DNA of 64,000 bases from an uncultured Chloroflexota bacterium (GCA_937974245.1 CALJKV010000105.1:111672-175671); one strand, 5' to 3'. Numbered from the stretch's first letter, positions 8,068 through 17,336 are shown. Notes: generated by a model from the letters alone, not told the origin. Numbers and translations are program-made.

Positions 8068-9228
8068 ATGCGAAATTTTATTTCTGACAGTGTTCAACAG
8101 CTACGCCCTTCCGGCATCCGCAAATACTTCGACATCGCCGCAACAATGGATGAGGTCATCTCCCTCGGCATCGGTGAGCCGGATTTCGTCACGCCGGAGC
8201 ATATCATTGACAAAGGGATCGAGTCGCTCCGTGCCGGGCAGACACGCTATACTTCGAATTCCGGCACGCAGGAACTGCGGGAAGGCATCTCAGCCTATAT
8301 TGAGCGGCTGTACGGCCTGCACTATAACCCTGATAACCAGATACTGGTGACAGTAGGCGTGAGTGAGGGGTTCTGGTTGGCGCTCAAGACCGTCACCAAC
8401 CCCGGCGATGAAGTGCTTGTGCCGGAACCGTGTTTCGTCTCCAACGCCGCCGCAGTGCATATGACCGGCGCGGTCCCCGTGCCGGTGAAAACGCTGGTGG
8501 AAGATAACTTCCAGGTCACCGGCGCGATGCTCGAAGCGGCCATCACGCCGCGCACCAAAGCCATCCTCATCAACTACCCGAACAACCCCACCGGCGCAGT
8601 CCTCAGCCGGGAACGGATGCTGGAAATCGCCGCCATCGCCGAGAAACACGATCTCGTCGTGATCTCTGACGAAATTTACGAGCGCCTGATCTATGGCATC
8701 CAGTACAAGAGCTTCGCCTCACTGCCAGGCATGTACAACCGCACGATTGTCCTTAGCGGCGTGAGCAAGTCCTTCGCCATGACCGGCTGGCGCATCGGCT
8801 ATGCCGTCTCCACGCCGGAGATCATGGCGGGAATCCGCAAGCTGCACCAGTACCTCATCATGTCCGCGCCCACAATGGGACAGGTCGCCGCGCTGGCAGC
8901 GCTGCAATATGGCGAGGACGACGTCGAATCCATGCGCCAGCAGTATGACACACGGCGGAAAACCATCGTCGGTGGCTTTAACGAATTAGGGCTGACGTGC
9001 TTCGAGCCACGCGGCGCGTTCTATGCCTTCCCCAGTGTCACGGCCAGCGGCATGAGTGACGAGCAGTTCTGCGAGACGCTGCTGAAAGAGGAGCGGGTGG
9101 CGATGATTCCCGGCAATGCCTTTGGCGAAAGTGGCCGGGGCTTCGTCCGCGCCAGTTATGCTACTAGCCTGGAGAACATTGAAGAGGCGCTGGAACGTAT
9201 CGCTCGCTTCATGCGGCGGCACGGGTAG
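8068..9228 (+). CDS. Class I/II PLP-dependent aminotransferase
   Basis: A 386-residue fold-type I aminotransferase. The N-terminus IRKYFDIAATMDEVISLGIGEPDF is the substrate-arm region; NYPNNPTGAVL and VISDEIYERLIY carry the conserved Asn and the Asp that pairs with the pyridine nitrogen; SGVSKSFAMTGWRIGY holds the Schiff-base lysine. FVRASYAT near the end holds the Arg that binds the substrate carboxylate. This is the aspartate / LL-diaminopimelate-type subfamily often annotated PatA or AspC; the exact amino acid pair is not decidable. The next gene starts 17 bases after its stop codon, so the two form an operon. The leader carries the hairpin at 8025-8044. The ribosome binding site is weak. 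Confidence 0.93.
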   Translation: MRNFISDSVQQLRPSGIRKYFDIAATMDEVISLGIGEPDFVTPEHIIDKGIESLRAGQTRYTSNSGTQELREGISAYIERLYGLHYNPDNQILVTVGVSEGFWLALKTVTNPGDEVLVPEPCFVSNAAAVHMTGAVPVPVKTLVEDNFQVTGAMLEAAITPRTKAILINYPNNPTGAVLSRERMLEIAAIAEKHDLVVISDEIYERLIYGIQYKSFASLPGMYNRTIVLSGVSKSFAMTGWRIGYAVSTPEIMAGIRKLHQYLIMSAPTMGQVAALAALQYGEDDVESMRQQYDTRRKTIVGGFNELGLTCFEPRGAFYAFPSVTASGMSDEQFCETLLKEERVAMIPGNAFGESGRGFVRASYATSLENIEEALERIARFMRRHG

Positions 9229-9245
9229 AGGGGAGCATTAGACCC

Positions 9246-10160
9246 ATGACAACTTCATCTCGTATTCAACTGGCCGCCGGGGGGCCGACTTTTTCCCGCA
9301 CCATCCCCGGCATGATGCGCCTCAACCAGTGGGGCATGAACAAGGCCGCCATCGCGGATTGGATTCAGGGCTGCCTGGATATGGGCGTGACGACCTTCGA
9401 CCATGCCGATATTTATGGCCGCTACACCTGCGAAACACTCTTCGGGGAAGCCTTAGCCATCCGCCCAGAGCTGCGTGACCGGATCGAAATCGTGACAAAG
9501 TGCGGTATCAAGCTGGTTTCGCCCAACCGCCCGGAACACCATCTGCCTCACTACGACACCAGTACAGCGCACATCCTCGCCAGCGTGGAAAACTCCCTGC
9601 ACGAATTGCATACCGACCGGATTGACCTGCTGCTCATCCACCGCCCCGACCCGCTCATGGATGCCGATGCGGTGGCGGAAGCCTTCACACGGCTGCGGGC
9701 TGCGGGCAAAGTGCTGCATTTTGGCGTATCAAACTTCACGCCGTTCCAGCTTGACCTGCTGGCATCCCGGCTGGACTTCCCGCTCGTCGCAAATCAGGTG
9801 GAAATTTCGGTGATGCACATGGATGCCCTGCATGATGGCACGCTCGACCACTGCCAACAGCATCGCATTACACCGATGGCATGGTCGCCAGTCGGCGGCG
9901 GCGCACTGTTCGTTGGCGCTGGGGAACAGGAAACACGGCTGCGAAATGCCATTGAGGAGATTGGCGCGGCTTTGGGCGGCGCGGCGCTCGATCAGGTGGC
10001 GCTGGCCTGGCTGTTGGCGCTCCCCTCACACCCTCTGCCGGTACTGGGAACCGGCAAACTGGAGCGTGTCCGGGCTGCGGTAGAGGCTGAGTCGCTGGTA
10101 CTCACCCGCCAGCAGTGGTTCACCATCTGGAAGGCTTCCGCCGGGCACAATGTCCCGTAG
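9246..10160 (+). CDS. Aldo/keto reductase, YdhF-like
   Basis: A 304-residue aldo/keto reductase of the YdhF type. Catalytic residues are visible: Asp and Tyr in FDHADIYGRY, Lys in IVTKCGI and His in LLIHRPD. GVSNFTPFQ and PMAWSPVGGG are the usual barrel strands, and LPVLGTGKLERVRAA fits the NADP-binding end. YdhF proteins reduce carbonyl compounds with NADPH; physiological substrates are mostly unknown. The start at 9246 is preceded by GAGGGGAGC about 10 bases upstream. It is the second gene of an operon with the aminotransferase. A hairpin at 10196-10223 separates it from the convergent giant gene. Confidence 0.92.
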   Translation: MTTSSRIQLAAGGPTFSRTIPGMMRLNQWGMNKAAIADWIQGCLDMGVTTFDHADIYGRYTCETLFGEALAIRPELRDRIEIVTKCGIKLVSPNRPEHHLPHYDTSTAHILASVENSLHELHTDRIDLLLIHRPDPLMDADAVAEAFTRLRAAGKVLHFGVSNFTPFQLDLLASRLDFPLVANQVEISVMHMDALHDGTLDHCQQHRITPMAWSPVGGGALFVGAGEQETRLRNAIEEIGAALGGAALDQVALAWLLALPSHPLPVLGTGKLERVRAAVEAESLVLTRQQWFTIWKASAGHNVP

Positions 10161-10195
10161 AACGAACTCCCCCTACAGCCGATTTTAAAAATTAT

Positions 10196-10223
10196 AGGGT
10201 GGCAAGCTACGGCCTGCCACCCT
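10196..10223. terminator. Hairpin terminator between convergent genes
   Basis: A 9-bp stem (AGGGTGGCA at 10196-10204 with TGCCACCCT at 10215-10223). Read on the minus strand it is followed by ATAATTTTTAAAA, giving a fair intrinsic terminator for the large minus-strand gene; it can also serve the plus-strand operon. Confidence 0.65.
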
Positions 10224-10244
10224 CAAGCGTAATCCGATAATCTG

Positions 10245-13200
10245 TTACTGGCCCGTCACCGGTGAAGTCAGGTTGAAGTTCGAGCCGATCAATACCAGGT
10301 CACGGATGTCAATGCGAGCATCCCGATTCAAGTTCGCATTCGGCACCAGCACACTATCCAGACCGAAGTTCGCCCCAACCAGTGCCGCATCCTGCACGTT
10401 GATTGTGCTGTTGTCGTCCACATCGCCCATTGGCAGGATCGCCTGACCCAGGTCAAGTACCTGCCCATCACCCGTTACTGTCACCAGATAAGCCAGTGTC
10501 AGCGACTGCGGAGCCTTCAGCATCAGCACATACGTGTTGGCGGGGACATCCGTAAACTGGAAGCTGCCGCTTGCCCCGGTGGTCAGTTCGACCAGCAGTT
10601 CCACCGTGCCACTGCTGTAGATACCAACCGTCACACCGGAGTGATCGTCCGCGCTCGGAATCTGCGCCATACCCATAATGGTACTTAATGCGCCCGGAGT
10701 CGGTGGCTGTGGCGTGACCGTCGGCAGCAGTGTCGGGGTTTCCACTGGCAGCGTTGGGAACGGCACAAGCGTTACTATTGGCGTGGCCGTTTCTACGGGT
10801 TGTGTCGGCTCAACCGGCACCGTTGGTACTGCGGGCTGTGTCGGCTCAACCGGCGCCGTCGGTACTGCGGGCTGCGTCGGCTCAACCGTTGGTTGCCTGT
10901 TATCAATCCCGGTGAAAAGCGTACTGGAGATTTCCAGCGGGACATCACGTCCAAGGGAGTCCACACCCAACACACTACAGTTAATCGGCGTGACACCGGC
11001 GGACTGAACAAGGTAGGTCAGGCTAAAAGCCGTCAGACTGCCCTCAATGGGACCGTTGGGTTTTATGCGGGTGGTCGCCACGCTCCAGGAACCATTTCCA
11101 GCCTGATACCCCTGGTCAATGAATAGGCCATTGCCGTCATTGAACCCATCACTACCCTGGTGAGCCATGCCACCTAGGATAACCGGATCCACCGCGCAGT
11201 CCACCTGCAAGCCGTAAAGATTGCTCACATTGTTCAGGTTCAACTGCATCGAAACCGTCTCGCCCACATTGGCCTGTGCCGGAGAAACCGCGAGCCATAG
11301 CCCTGGGCTTTCAGAAACTGGCGGTTGAGTGGGCAGTGGGGGCAGCGTTGGCTGTACCGGCGGCTCAGTGGGCAGCAGCGTAGCCGTTGGCTGTACCGGC
11401 GGCTCAGTGGGCAGCAGCGTAGCCGTTGGCTGTACCGGCGGCTCGGTGGGCAGCACAGTGGCCGTCGGCTGTACCGGTGGCTCGGTTGGCAGTGGAGTGG
11501 CCGTCGGTTGTACCGGTGGCTCGGTTGGCAGTGGAGTAGCCGTCGGTGCCATCGTCATCGTCGGAACAGGCGTGGCAGGTGGTTGCTGCGTCGTGGAAAT
11601 AATCTTCACCGCCACATCTTTCGTCAGGTTATTCACCTGCACCGTCACCGCGCCATTGTTGGCGGCAACAACTCCGCCATCGGTCACCTGTCCGGTGTAG
11701 GTATCCCAGATTTCGACCCGGTAATTACCGCTTGCCATCTGATTAATGGTAAAGGTCGCGCTGAGCGGGTTGTTGTTAACACCCTGATCCCAGCGGGCAT
11801 TATCCCGATTCTGTACCCAGGCAAAGGCCTGCGCCCCGTTCGCCGCCCGCATCCCCAGCACACGCAGTTTTGCGTTGCTCACTGCAATGGATTGTGACGT
11901 ATTCCGCACATCGTCGGTGGAAAGATAGGTGAAGTTCAGCCCGGCATAATCCACGCCCTGGAAGTAACGACTGGCGATACCTGCTTCAGCATGTTTGGTG
12001 GCGATGAATGCCGCCGACTGTTGATCCCAATACCAATCAATCGGGGCCATGCCAATCGGGGAGAACAATCCTGCCCAGCGTACATCGTGCGTGGCTTTCG
12101 GGTTGATATTGGCCTGATTCCACTGCGTTGTCCCGCTATCGAGTTCGCCCCAGAAAATCGGCTTCGCCGGGCCATTCCAGGTCGAGCCGTCCCCTAATCC
12201 CAGTCCGCAGTTGCGGGCGTTTGCAGTACGCAAACACTGGGCAAAACGGTACACGAAATTGGCTGCATCATATGTCAGTTCAGCTGGATAACGTGAGATC
12301 ATCATGTAGTCATGGTAGCTGGCAATGTCGAATGCTGAAGATGACCAGAAATCAGGACTCCAGGCCTGTGACCCCTGCGACGTGGTGCGAAGATGGCGGT
12401 ACGGGTCGGTCTGAAGCTGGTACTGTCCATACAACTGGTAGAAACGATAGGCGCCCGAATTGGCTAGGACATGCCCGTGTTCGTTCCAGACTTCCCAGGC
12501 CATGACGGCAGTGGAATAGCCCCACCGCGCCACCCGATAGCGGAAATTACGCTGCCAGTAGCGCAAGTGAGCCGGGTCATCCATCGCCACCGGATTCGGA
12601 TTCCAACTTTCGTTAATGACTGAAGCATCCCAAATCCAGAATGGGTCGCCATGCGAACCCAGGATAATCTGAACCCCATTGCGTTCGGCAGCCTCAATGA
12701 TGCGGTCTTCCTCGTAGTTGCCACGTTGGTTCATTTGCGTGCCTTTGGGCAGGCTGCCAATGTCAATTCCCCGATCTATCGGATTGAAATCATCCGGGTA
12801 ATTGTAGGCATCAAAGTGGCCTTCAACAGTCAGGCCATATCCATCATTCTGATCCCAGATGCGGGTCAGGTTGATCCCGTACCGGGCATATTCCTCAAAG
12901 GTGCGCTCGAATTCCAGGCTGCGCCCTTGTCCGAATGCCCACCACTGGTGGCCGCTTGAAATCGGCACAAAGCTTTCCCCATTGGAGTATTCCAGGAAAC
13001 GAGAATCACGTGTCGAGACGCGCACAAACCCTTTACGATTCGACTCGGTGGATGTGAACGACAGCGTACCATTCGCCGGGTGTCGTGTCGTGCCGTTGCG
13101 ATCTGTGATGGTGATATAGTAGCTATATCCGCCGACTTGCTGTGGCGCAAAACGCAGCTTCCACGAGAAGACGTTGGTCGCCGTCAGCTGTGTCCCTGTT

Positions 13201-15170
13201 CCCGTGTACTGCTGATGATAGAAAGCTGGAACGACCTGCTCCTGGCCGGATGGGCTGATGAAATGGCCGTCAATCGTGATGCCATCCACGCCACGCGGGT
13301 CGCTGGGGTCATAGTAGTAGTAGGGCAGCATGGAGTTTGCCGGATAACTCTTGTTAATCTGGAACGTCACTTCATACTTTTCATAACGCCCAACTTGTGG
13401 CGCATTGGCAGCCACCGATGTCACCTGCGGGGTGCCGCTGCTTTGCACAGGGGTCATAGTAGGTGGCGGCGGATTGGTTGGAACAGCGGTCGGCTGTGAG
13501 GGGACAGTCGGCACCGCTGTGGGTGCCGGGGCCGCAGATCCACTGTGCCGAAGTACAAACAGGTCACCCCCATTTCCTTCAACAACAATGAGGCCGCCGC
13601 TGGTATACGTATAGCGTGGCAACAGACCCTCACTATAAGCGCTGCGATGCGGTGTGGGGGGATCGAGTACGTTCCAGTACACCCACCACCCTGGCCCGGT
13701 CCAGTACCTGCCATCGTCAAACAGATTCATCCCGCAGGTTGTCCAGTGTGTGGTTGTATTGGGGCTGCCACAAGCACTCATACGCCGGATTACAGATGGC
13801 AGCCTTTGGGACGTAATGGGGCTGTTATACGTCAGGCCACGGCTGTTGGAACGGTCAGTGATACGCATCTGTTCACTGGCACCCCAATGTGCCCGGAACA
13901 CCGTATTACCAGCCATTGAATAAGGTGTCTGCTCATCGGTGATATTAAGGTATGAACTAGGGAACGAGACAAACCGAACATCTCCCGCTACCAGGCCGGG
14001 AATCGTCTGGTTATCCAATACCATCTCACCGAAGTGCGAGTCCGAGCGGCCATCGGACGGATTGTTCGCACCGCTGCGGAACATCACATAGGCGACTTCC
14101 TTCCCGTCAGGCAGAACTTTAATCACCGGCACAGGTCCAACATCCAGGTAAGGCTGGTTGTTGACCAGGGCTTCCACTCCACCATATCCTACCGCTGGGA
14201 TAAACGCTTCAGAGCCTGTATCCAGGCTGAGAGCAAACAGATTCTTCAGCTGTGGGTTATTCTGCAAAAACGTCCGTGTTTCGCTGGACGTATTGGGATA
14301 CATGCCACCTGTGCCGGGGCCACCCCATAAGCCAGCGTTATGATTGAGGCGCATCCGAACAAACACAATACCATGCTGCTCGGCAATCACCGGCCACATG
14401 CCATCCATTTCATTAGGAAATCCGGCGGAATTCGGTGTGGGCTTGACACGCCAACGCTGTGAGCCATTTCCATTGTTGACGCCATGCACATACAGATCGT
14501 TCGTGGCGTAAACAATCATATCCCGGCTGGCGGAGTAAGTGGGCGGGGTGGCGATGGGCGCGTTGGCGGAGTAAACCCAGGCGGCGGCCATACTGGCTGT
14601 GTTAACTTTATGTAGCTGGCCGCTGTCCGTAACAGCAAAAACAAATCCATTCACCAGCAGCATCGCCTTGTTAAGAGGATTCCCCGCATTATAGATGGCG
14701 ACCACGCTGCCGTTACGAGCATCAATCTTGTAAAGTTTACCATCAGCGCCTCCGGCAAATAGATAGCCGCTGGCGACTTCATAGGCCGGGGTCGCATTAA
14801 AACTGGTCGCTGTGACCCGCCAACCCTGACGGCCATCTGCTTTAGCAAGAGCATACAGGCCGCTGCTGCCTGCCGGGGCGTAGACATAACTTCCCCCGGT
14901 TACCGTGCGTGCTTCCGACGGGGCGTTGTATAGATGTCCGCCCGTGCCACCGTTTGCGTCCGGACCGTTCCATGTCCAGAGCAGAGTCCAGGGTTCGAGT
15001 GGTTCCTCACCAATATAGCCGGTACGCTGGGCATTCCCGGCATCCTGTGTCCATTCGCTGCTGACGGCCTGCGCGTTCTGGGCCACTGCCGGCGTGACCA
15101 GTATGACTGAAAGTGCGCTGTACAGCAGGCCAAGAATTAAGAGAATCATGAGATGTCGTCTTGATCGCAT
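10245..15170 (-). CDS. Giant secreted multi-domain protein: propeller, DUF5060-glycosidase, cohesin, dockerin
   Basis: A 1641-residue exported protein. Residues 1-31 are a signal peptide ending near TPAVAQN. Residues about 45-550 repeat a PQQ/WD-like pattern (GSYVYAPAG, GYLFAGGADGKLYKIDARNGSV, DMIVYATNDLYV), giving a beta-propeller. After a Pro/Thr linker, residues about 580-690 form a DUF5060-type Ig-like domain (YEKYEVTFQINKSYP), followed by a clan GH-A-like barrel to about 1120 with WEVWNEHG (probable acid/base Glu near 895) and FWGELDSG (probable nucleophile region near 1007). A second linker built of PTATPLPTEPPVQ repeats leads to a cohesin-like module at about 1287-1417, another linker, a small carboxypeptidase-regulatory-like fold, and a type I dockerin at the end with two calcium loops, DVDDNSTINVQD and NLNRDARIDIRD. 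ATG at 15170 has GAGG about 8 bases upstream. It probably binds and cuts a polysaccharide at the cell surface; substrate unknown. Confidence 0.85.
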   Translation of the reverse strand: MRSRRHLMILLILGLLYSALSVILVTPAVAQNAQAVSSEWTQDAGNAQRTGYIGEEPLEPWTLLWTWNGPDANGGTGGHLYNAPSEARTVTGGSYVYAPAGSSGLYALAKADGRQGWRVTATSFNATPAYEVASGYLFAGGADGKLYKIDARNGSVVAIYNAGNPLNKAMLLVNGFVFAVTDSGQLHKVNTASMAAAWVYSANAPIATPPTYSASRDMIVYATNDLYVHGVNNGNGSQRWRVKPTPNSAGFPNEMDGMWPVIAEQHGIVFVRMRLNHNAGLWGGPGTGGMYPNTSSETRTFLQNNPQLKNLFALSLDTGSEAFIPAVGYGGVEALVNNQPYLDVGPVPVIKVLPDGKEVAYVMFRSGANNPSDGRSDSHFGEMVLDNQTIPGLVAGDVRFVSFPSSYLNITDEQTPYSMAGNTVFRAHWGASEQMRITDRSNSRGLTYNSPITSQRLPSVIRRMSACGSPNTTTHWTTCGMNLFDDGRYWTGPGWWVYWNVLDPPTPHRSAYSEGLLPRYTYTSGGLIVVEGNGGDLFVLRHSGSAAPAPTAVPTVPSQPTAVPTNPPPPTMTPVQSSGTPQVTSVAANAPQVGRYEKYEVTFQINKSYPANSMLPYYYYDPSDPRGVDGITIDGHFISPSGQEQVVPAFYHQQYTGTGTQLTATNVFSWKLRFAPQQVGGYSYYITITDRNGTTRHPANGTLSFTSTESNRKGFVRVSTRDSRFLEYSNGESFVPISSGHQWWAFGQGRSLEFERTFEEYARYGINLTRIWDQNDGYGLTVEGHFDAYNYPDDFNPIDRGIDIGSLPKGTQMNQRGNYEEDRIIEAAERNGVQIILGSHGDPFWIWDASVINESWNPNPVAMDDPAHLRYWQRNFRYRVARWGYSTAVMAWEVWNEHGHVLANSGAYRFYQLYGQYQLQTDPYRHLRTTSQGSQAWSPDFWSSSAFDIASYHDYMMISRYPAELTYDAANFVYRFAQCLRTANARNCGLGLGDGSTWNGPAKPIFWGELDSGTTQWNQANINPKATHDVRWAGLFSPIGMAPIDWYWDQQSAAFIATKHAEAGIASRYFQGVDYAGLNFTYLSTDDVRNTSQSIAVSNAKLRVLGMRAANGAQAFAWVQNRDNARWDQGVNNNPLSATFTINQMASGNYRVEIWDTYTGQVTDGGVVAANNGAVTVQVNNLTKDVAVKIISTTQQPPATPVPTMTMAPTATPLPTEPPVQPTATPLPTEPPVQPTATVLPTEPPVQPTATLLPTEPPVQPTATLLPTEPPVQPTLPPLPTQPPVSESPGLWLAVSPAQANVGETVSMQLNLNNVSNLYGLQVDCAVDPVILGGMAHQGSDGFNDGNGLFIDQGYQAGNGSWSVATTRIKPNGPIEGSLTAFSLTYLVQSAGVTPINCSVLGVDSLGRDVPLEISSTLFTGIDNRQPTVEPTQPAVPTAPVEPTQPAVPTVPVEPTQPVETATPIVTLVPFPTLPVETPTLLPTVTPQPPTPGALSTIMGMAQIPSADDHSGVTVGIYSSGTVELLVELTTGASGSFQFTDVPANTYVLMLKAPQSLTLAYLVTVTGDGQVLDLGQAILPMGDVDDNSTINVQDAALVGANFGLDSVLVPNANLNRDARIDIRDLVLIGSNFNLTSPVTGQ
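10800..10895. repeat. In-gene tandem repeats coding for a Pro/Thr linker
   Basis: About three copies of a 36-base unit (TGTGTCGGCTCAACCGGC... ACTGCGGGC) run in tandem inside the giant gene. They encode the proline-threonine linker with unit VPTVPVEPTQPA between the cohesin-like and the dockerin modules. Copies differ at only a few bases, so the tract may vary in length. Confidence 0.7.
11330..11546. repeat. 39-bp tandem repeats coding for the PTEPPVQPTAT linker
   Basis: Five to six tandem copies of a 39-base unit (starting GGCTGTACCGGCGGCTC) encode 13-residue repeats, LPTEPPVQPTATP, that link the glycosidase-like part with the cohesin-like part. The two central copies are identical, which points to recent expansion by slippage or recombination. 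Confidence 0.8.
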
Positions 15171-15501
15171 GGGCAAACCTCAATTAAACTTTGACTTCCT
15201 CGCAACAATATACGTTTTTCACAAATGGGTCTATAGGAGTAGAGTAGTACCCCTTCACCAGCCCCCAAAAGTAGGCATACGTCTGTAACAAAGGGGTAGA
15301 GAATAACTGCTATTTTCAGGGGGAACTTCGTTCTATCTGTGCCTTTTCAGGCAGTGGAAGAGTTTCAGGAAATTACAGAATTAAAACGATTTCTAGGAAG
15401 AAAAGCCTACTACCTGTTGAGTTTTTTTACCTTCTTTTCAATTCAGGCGACTTGTCAACTTTTCCGCCTTCCACCGAATCGGGCAGGCTCAATACGTTGT
15501 A
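15171..15501. other. Intergenic region upstream of the giant gene
   Basis: This 331-base AT-richer stretch has no open frame I can support. It must carry the promoter of the giant minus-strand gene, but no clear -35/-10 pair stands out. The T-rich part at about 15421-15450 could end the minus-strand gene that lies to the right. Confidence 0.35.
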
Positions 15502-16005
15502 TTACCAGAAGTTCAGTATCTTGAGTTCCGCTTCCCGCGTTTTCCAATCCGGCATGTAGGCGGTCATCATAGCTTTAAAGGGCTGCCCATGATTGAACTC
15601 GCGCATGTGTACCAGTTCGTGGCATACGATATATTCCGCCAGGTGCGGCGGCAGCCACGTCAGGCGCGTGTTAAGCGTAATATTGCCCCGGATAGAACAT
15701 GATCCCCATTTACGTGTCATCGTGCGGAACTGTACCCGCCCCGGTTCAACGCCGATTCGGGCCGCCCATTCATCCACCATCGCCTGAATCGCTTCCTGGC
15801 TGGTCTGCTCCGGCGGTGGCGGCGGGATTCTGCCATCCAACTGTTTGAGCGCCTGTTTGATAAAGCGCTGCACCTCGCGGCTTTCGGGACGCATCCAGTG
15901 GGGGATGAACACTTCGTAACCATCCGGTGTGGCACGGATCATCAGATTATGACGGTTCTGTCTGCGGATTTTGACCGGCGGCGTCACAGTTTTCCCTCTC
16001 ATCAT
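15502..16005 (-). CDS. YgjP-like (M48/SprT-type) metal-dependent hydrolase
   Basis: A 167-residue protein with the zincin motif HELVH at residues 129-133 followed by the third ligand region EFNHG, and the conserved upstream strand FRTMTRKWGSCSIRGNITLN. This combination defines the YgjP / DUF45 family of small metal-dependent hydrolases; one member is reported as a UTP pyrophosphatase and others are annotated as peptidases, so the substrate is not certain. Family members often run to about 230 residues, and this one lacks part of the N-terminal region. Two adjacent ATG codons (16005 and 16002) are possible. Cytosolic, no signal peptide. It stands alone. Confidence 0.85.
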   Translation of the reverse strand: MMRGKTVTPPVKIRRQNRHNLMIRATPDGYEVFIPHWMRPESREVQRFIKQALKQLDGRIPPPPPEQTSQEAIQAMVDEWAARIGVEPGRVQFRTMTRKWGSCSIRGNITLNTRLTWLPPHLAEYIVCHELVHMREFNHGQPFKAMMTAYMPDWKTREAELKILNFW

Positions 16006-16104
16006 CAGGCTATTCCGTGTAGATTGTACAGCATTTGCACAAGGTGTATCCTTATTGATAGATGATTAACGCAATCGGTGGAAATAGTAGATTACAAGTG
16101 AAAT

Positions 16105-16491
16105 ATGCCAAAAGGTGGTTGCCGTCGGTGGCTTATAGGCATGGTCATCATTAGTATCATCGTTTGTGGTGTTTTGTACGGTCTGCTGAGTTTGTGGGCG
16201 TCATATGATCCTAAAGAAAGCGCAATAAGCACAGCTAGGCGATGCCTGGAACAGCAACCAGGTTCTTGTGGACGTATCACCGCGACTCCATGTTTGGCAG
16301 CCTTGTATCAGTCAGCTTCTCAGCCTGACAATGAGTATCAAATCAACGTTTTCTTGTACAATGGGGAAGATGTAGTTTGCTGTCGCGGTGGCGACGAAGT
16401 CTCTTTGCAGGTGGATTTTACGAATGGCGACTCCTATCGCCTTCTGTGGTATGAAGGTTTTCTGGAAGAATGCACAGTCCTTACTCCCTGA
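16105..16491 (+). CDS. Membrane-anchored hypothetical protein
   Basis: A 128-residue protein of no family I know. It has a basic N-terminus, one hydrophobic segment at about residues 10-32 (WLIGMVIISIIVCGVLYGLL), and a soluble part of about 95 residues with five cysteines, including CLEQQPGSC and VVCCRGG. The soluble part would face the outside if the segment is a signal anchor, where the cysteines could form disulfides. It lies 39 bases before the next gene on the same strand, so the two may be co-transcribed. The ribosome binding site is weak. Confidence 0.6.
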   Translation: MPKGGCRRWLIGMVIISIIVCGVLYGLLSLWASYDPKESAISTARRCLEQQPGSCGRITATPCLAALYQSASQPDNEYQINVFLYNGEDVVCCRGGDEVSLQVDFTNGDSYRLLWYEGFLEECTVLTP

Positions 16492-16530
16492 TTGAACACC
16501 ACGTCCTAATCTACCTATCGAGGAACAGAT

Positions 16531-17244
16531 ATGGAAACGGTTAATCTGCAAGACTTCTATTCAGGTGGATATTTCCTGCTACGTGCCGGACGTCCCGATT
16601 GGCCGCCGCCTTTCGGCGAACTTCTGCCTAATGGGAATCTGATCAGCCTATCAGATTGCATTAGCGGACGACGCTTGTCTGTACTCTGGGGTTGGATTCC
16701 CGGCAATAAAGAGGCGGCACTCGAATTTGGAATTCCTGAACCCCGATTGGCCGAATTCGCAGCATGGTGTGGCACGGAATATCGTGAATGGATGGATTTG
16801 GTTTCAATGTTCTATTCGCCCGAGGCGGCCAGAGCATTTGTCAGGCGTTTTGAACTCAACACGAACAACCTGTTTCTCATCGGGACTGGACTCCCGAAGG
16901 AATTACACAAGGCATGGCTAGAGGAAGAACCAGACAATGAAGGGATTGCGAGACGGGTAAAACAAGCCTTGCCAGTAGACCAATCCGGTGAGCCACTTGG
17001 CTACGATGTCGTCAGCTATAGTTATCAGGATTTTGCCCATTCATGGCTCTGTAGTGGTCTGGAAAAAGACATGAATGAATTGTTCAGGATACGCGCAAAT
17101 CACTATGGCTTGATAGATACCTACGCGGAGGCAAAGCAGGTAAATGACTGGATTGCAGAAGACGAAGGCAAGGGCATTCGAGCAGAACCGGAGCCTTACG
17201 ATTTCTGGTTGCTTCTCTCCTATCCCCTGGAGGTCGGCACATAA
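16531..17244 (+). CDS. Hypothetical protein, 237 residues
   Basis: I do not recognise this protein. It is soluble, acidic and rich in tryptophan (WGWIPGN, AAWCGTEYREW, FWLLLSYPLE), without signal peptide, membrane segment or P-loop. Its size, acidity and aromatic residues recall immunity-type or SUKH-like proteins, but no family motif can be shown, and no toxin gene lies beside it. A fair GAGGAACAG site lies upstream of the ATG. It follows the membrane-anchored orphan gene closely and is convergent with the ABC-F gene, with a palindrome between. Confidence 0.65.
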   Translation: METVNLQDFYSGGYFLLRAGRPDWPPPFGELLPNGNLISLSDCISGRRLSVLWGWIPGNKEAALEFGIPEPRLAEFAAWCGTEYREWMDLVSMFYSPEAARAFVRRFELNTNNLFLIGTGLPKELHKAWLEEEPDNEGIARRVKQALPVDQSGEPLGYDVVSYSYQDFAHSWLCSGLEKDMNELFRIRANHYGLIDTYAEAKQVNDWIAEDEGKGIRAEPEPYDFWLLLSYPLEVGT

Positions 17245-17309
17245 CATCACACAATCTTTCAACGGGATTATCCTATAAGGTAAGCCGATTTAAATCACCA
17301 TTATAGGTA

Positions 17310-17331
17310 GGGGCATGATACATCATGCCCC
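17310..17331. terminator. Palindromic hairpin between convergent genes
   Basis: GGGGCATGAT and ATCATGCCCC form a 10-bp stem with almost no loop at 17310-17331. It lies between two convergent genes and may end transcripts from both sides. Its sequence resembles the palindromes at 23395-23414 and 23546-23573. Confidence 0.55.
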
Positions 17332-17336
17332 CAAAT

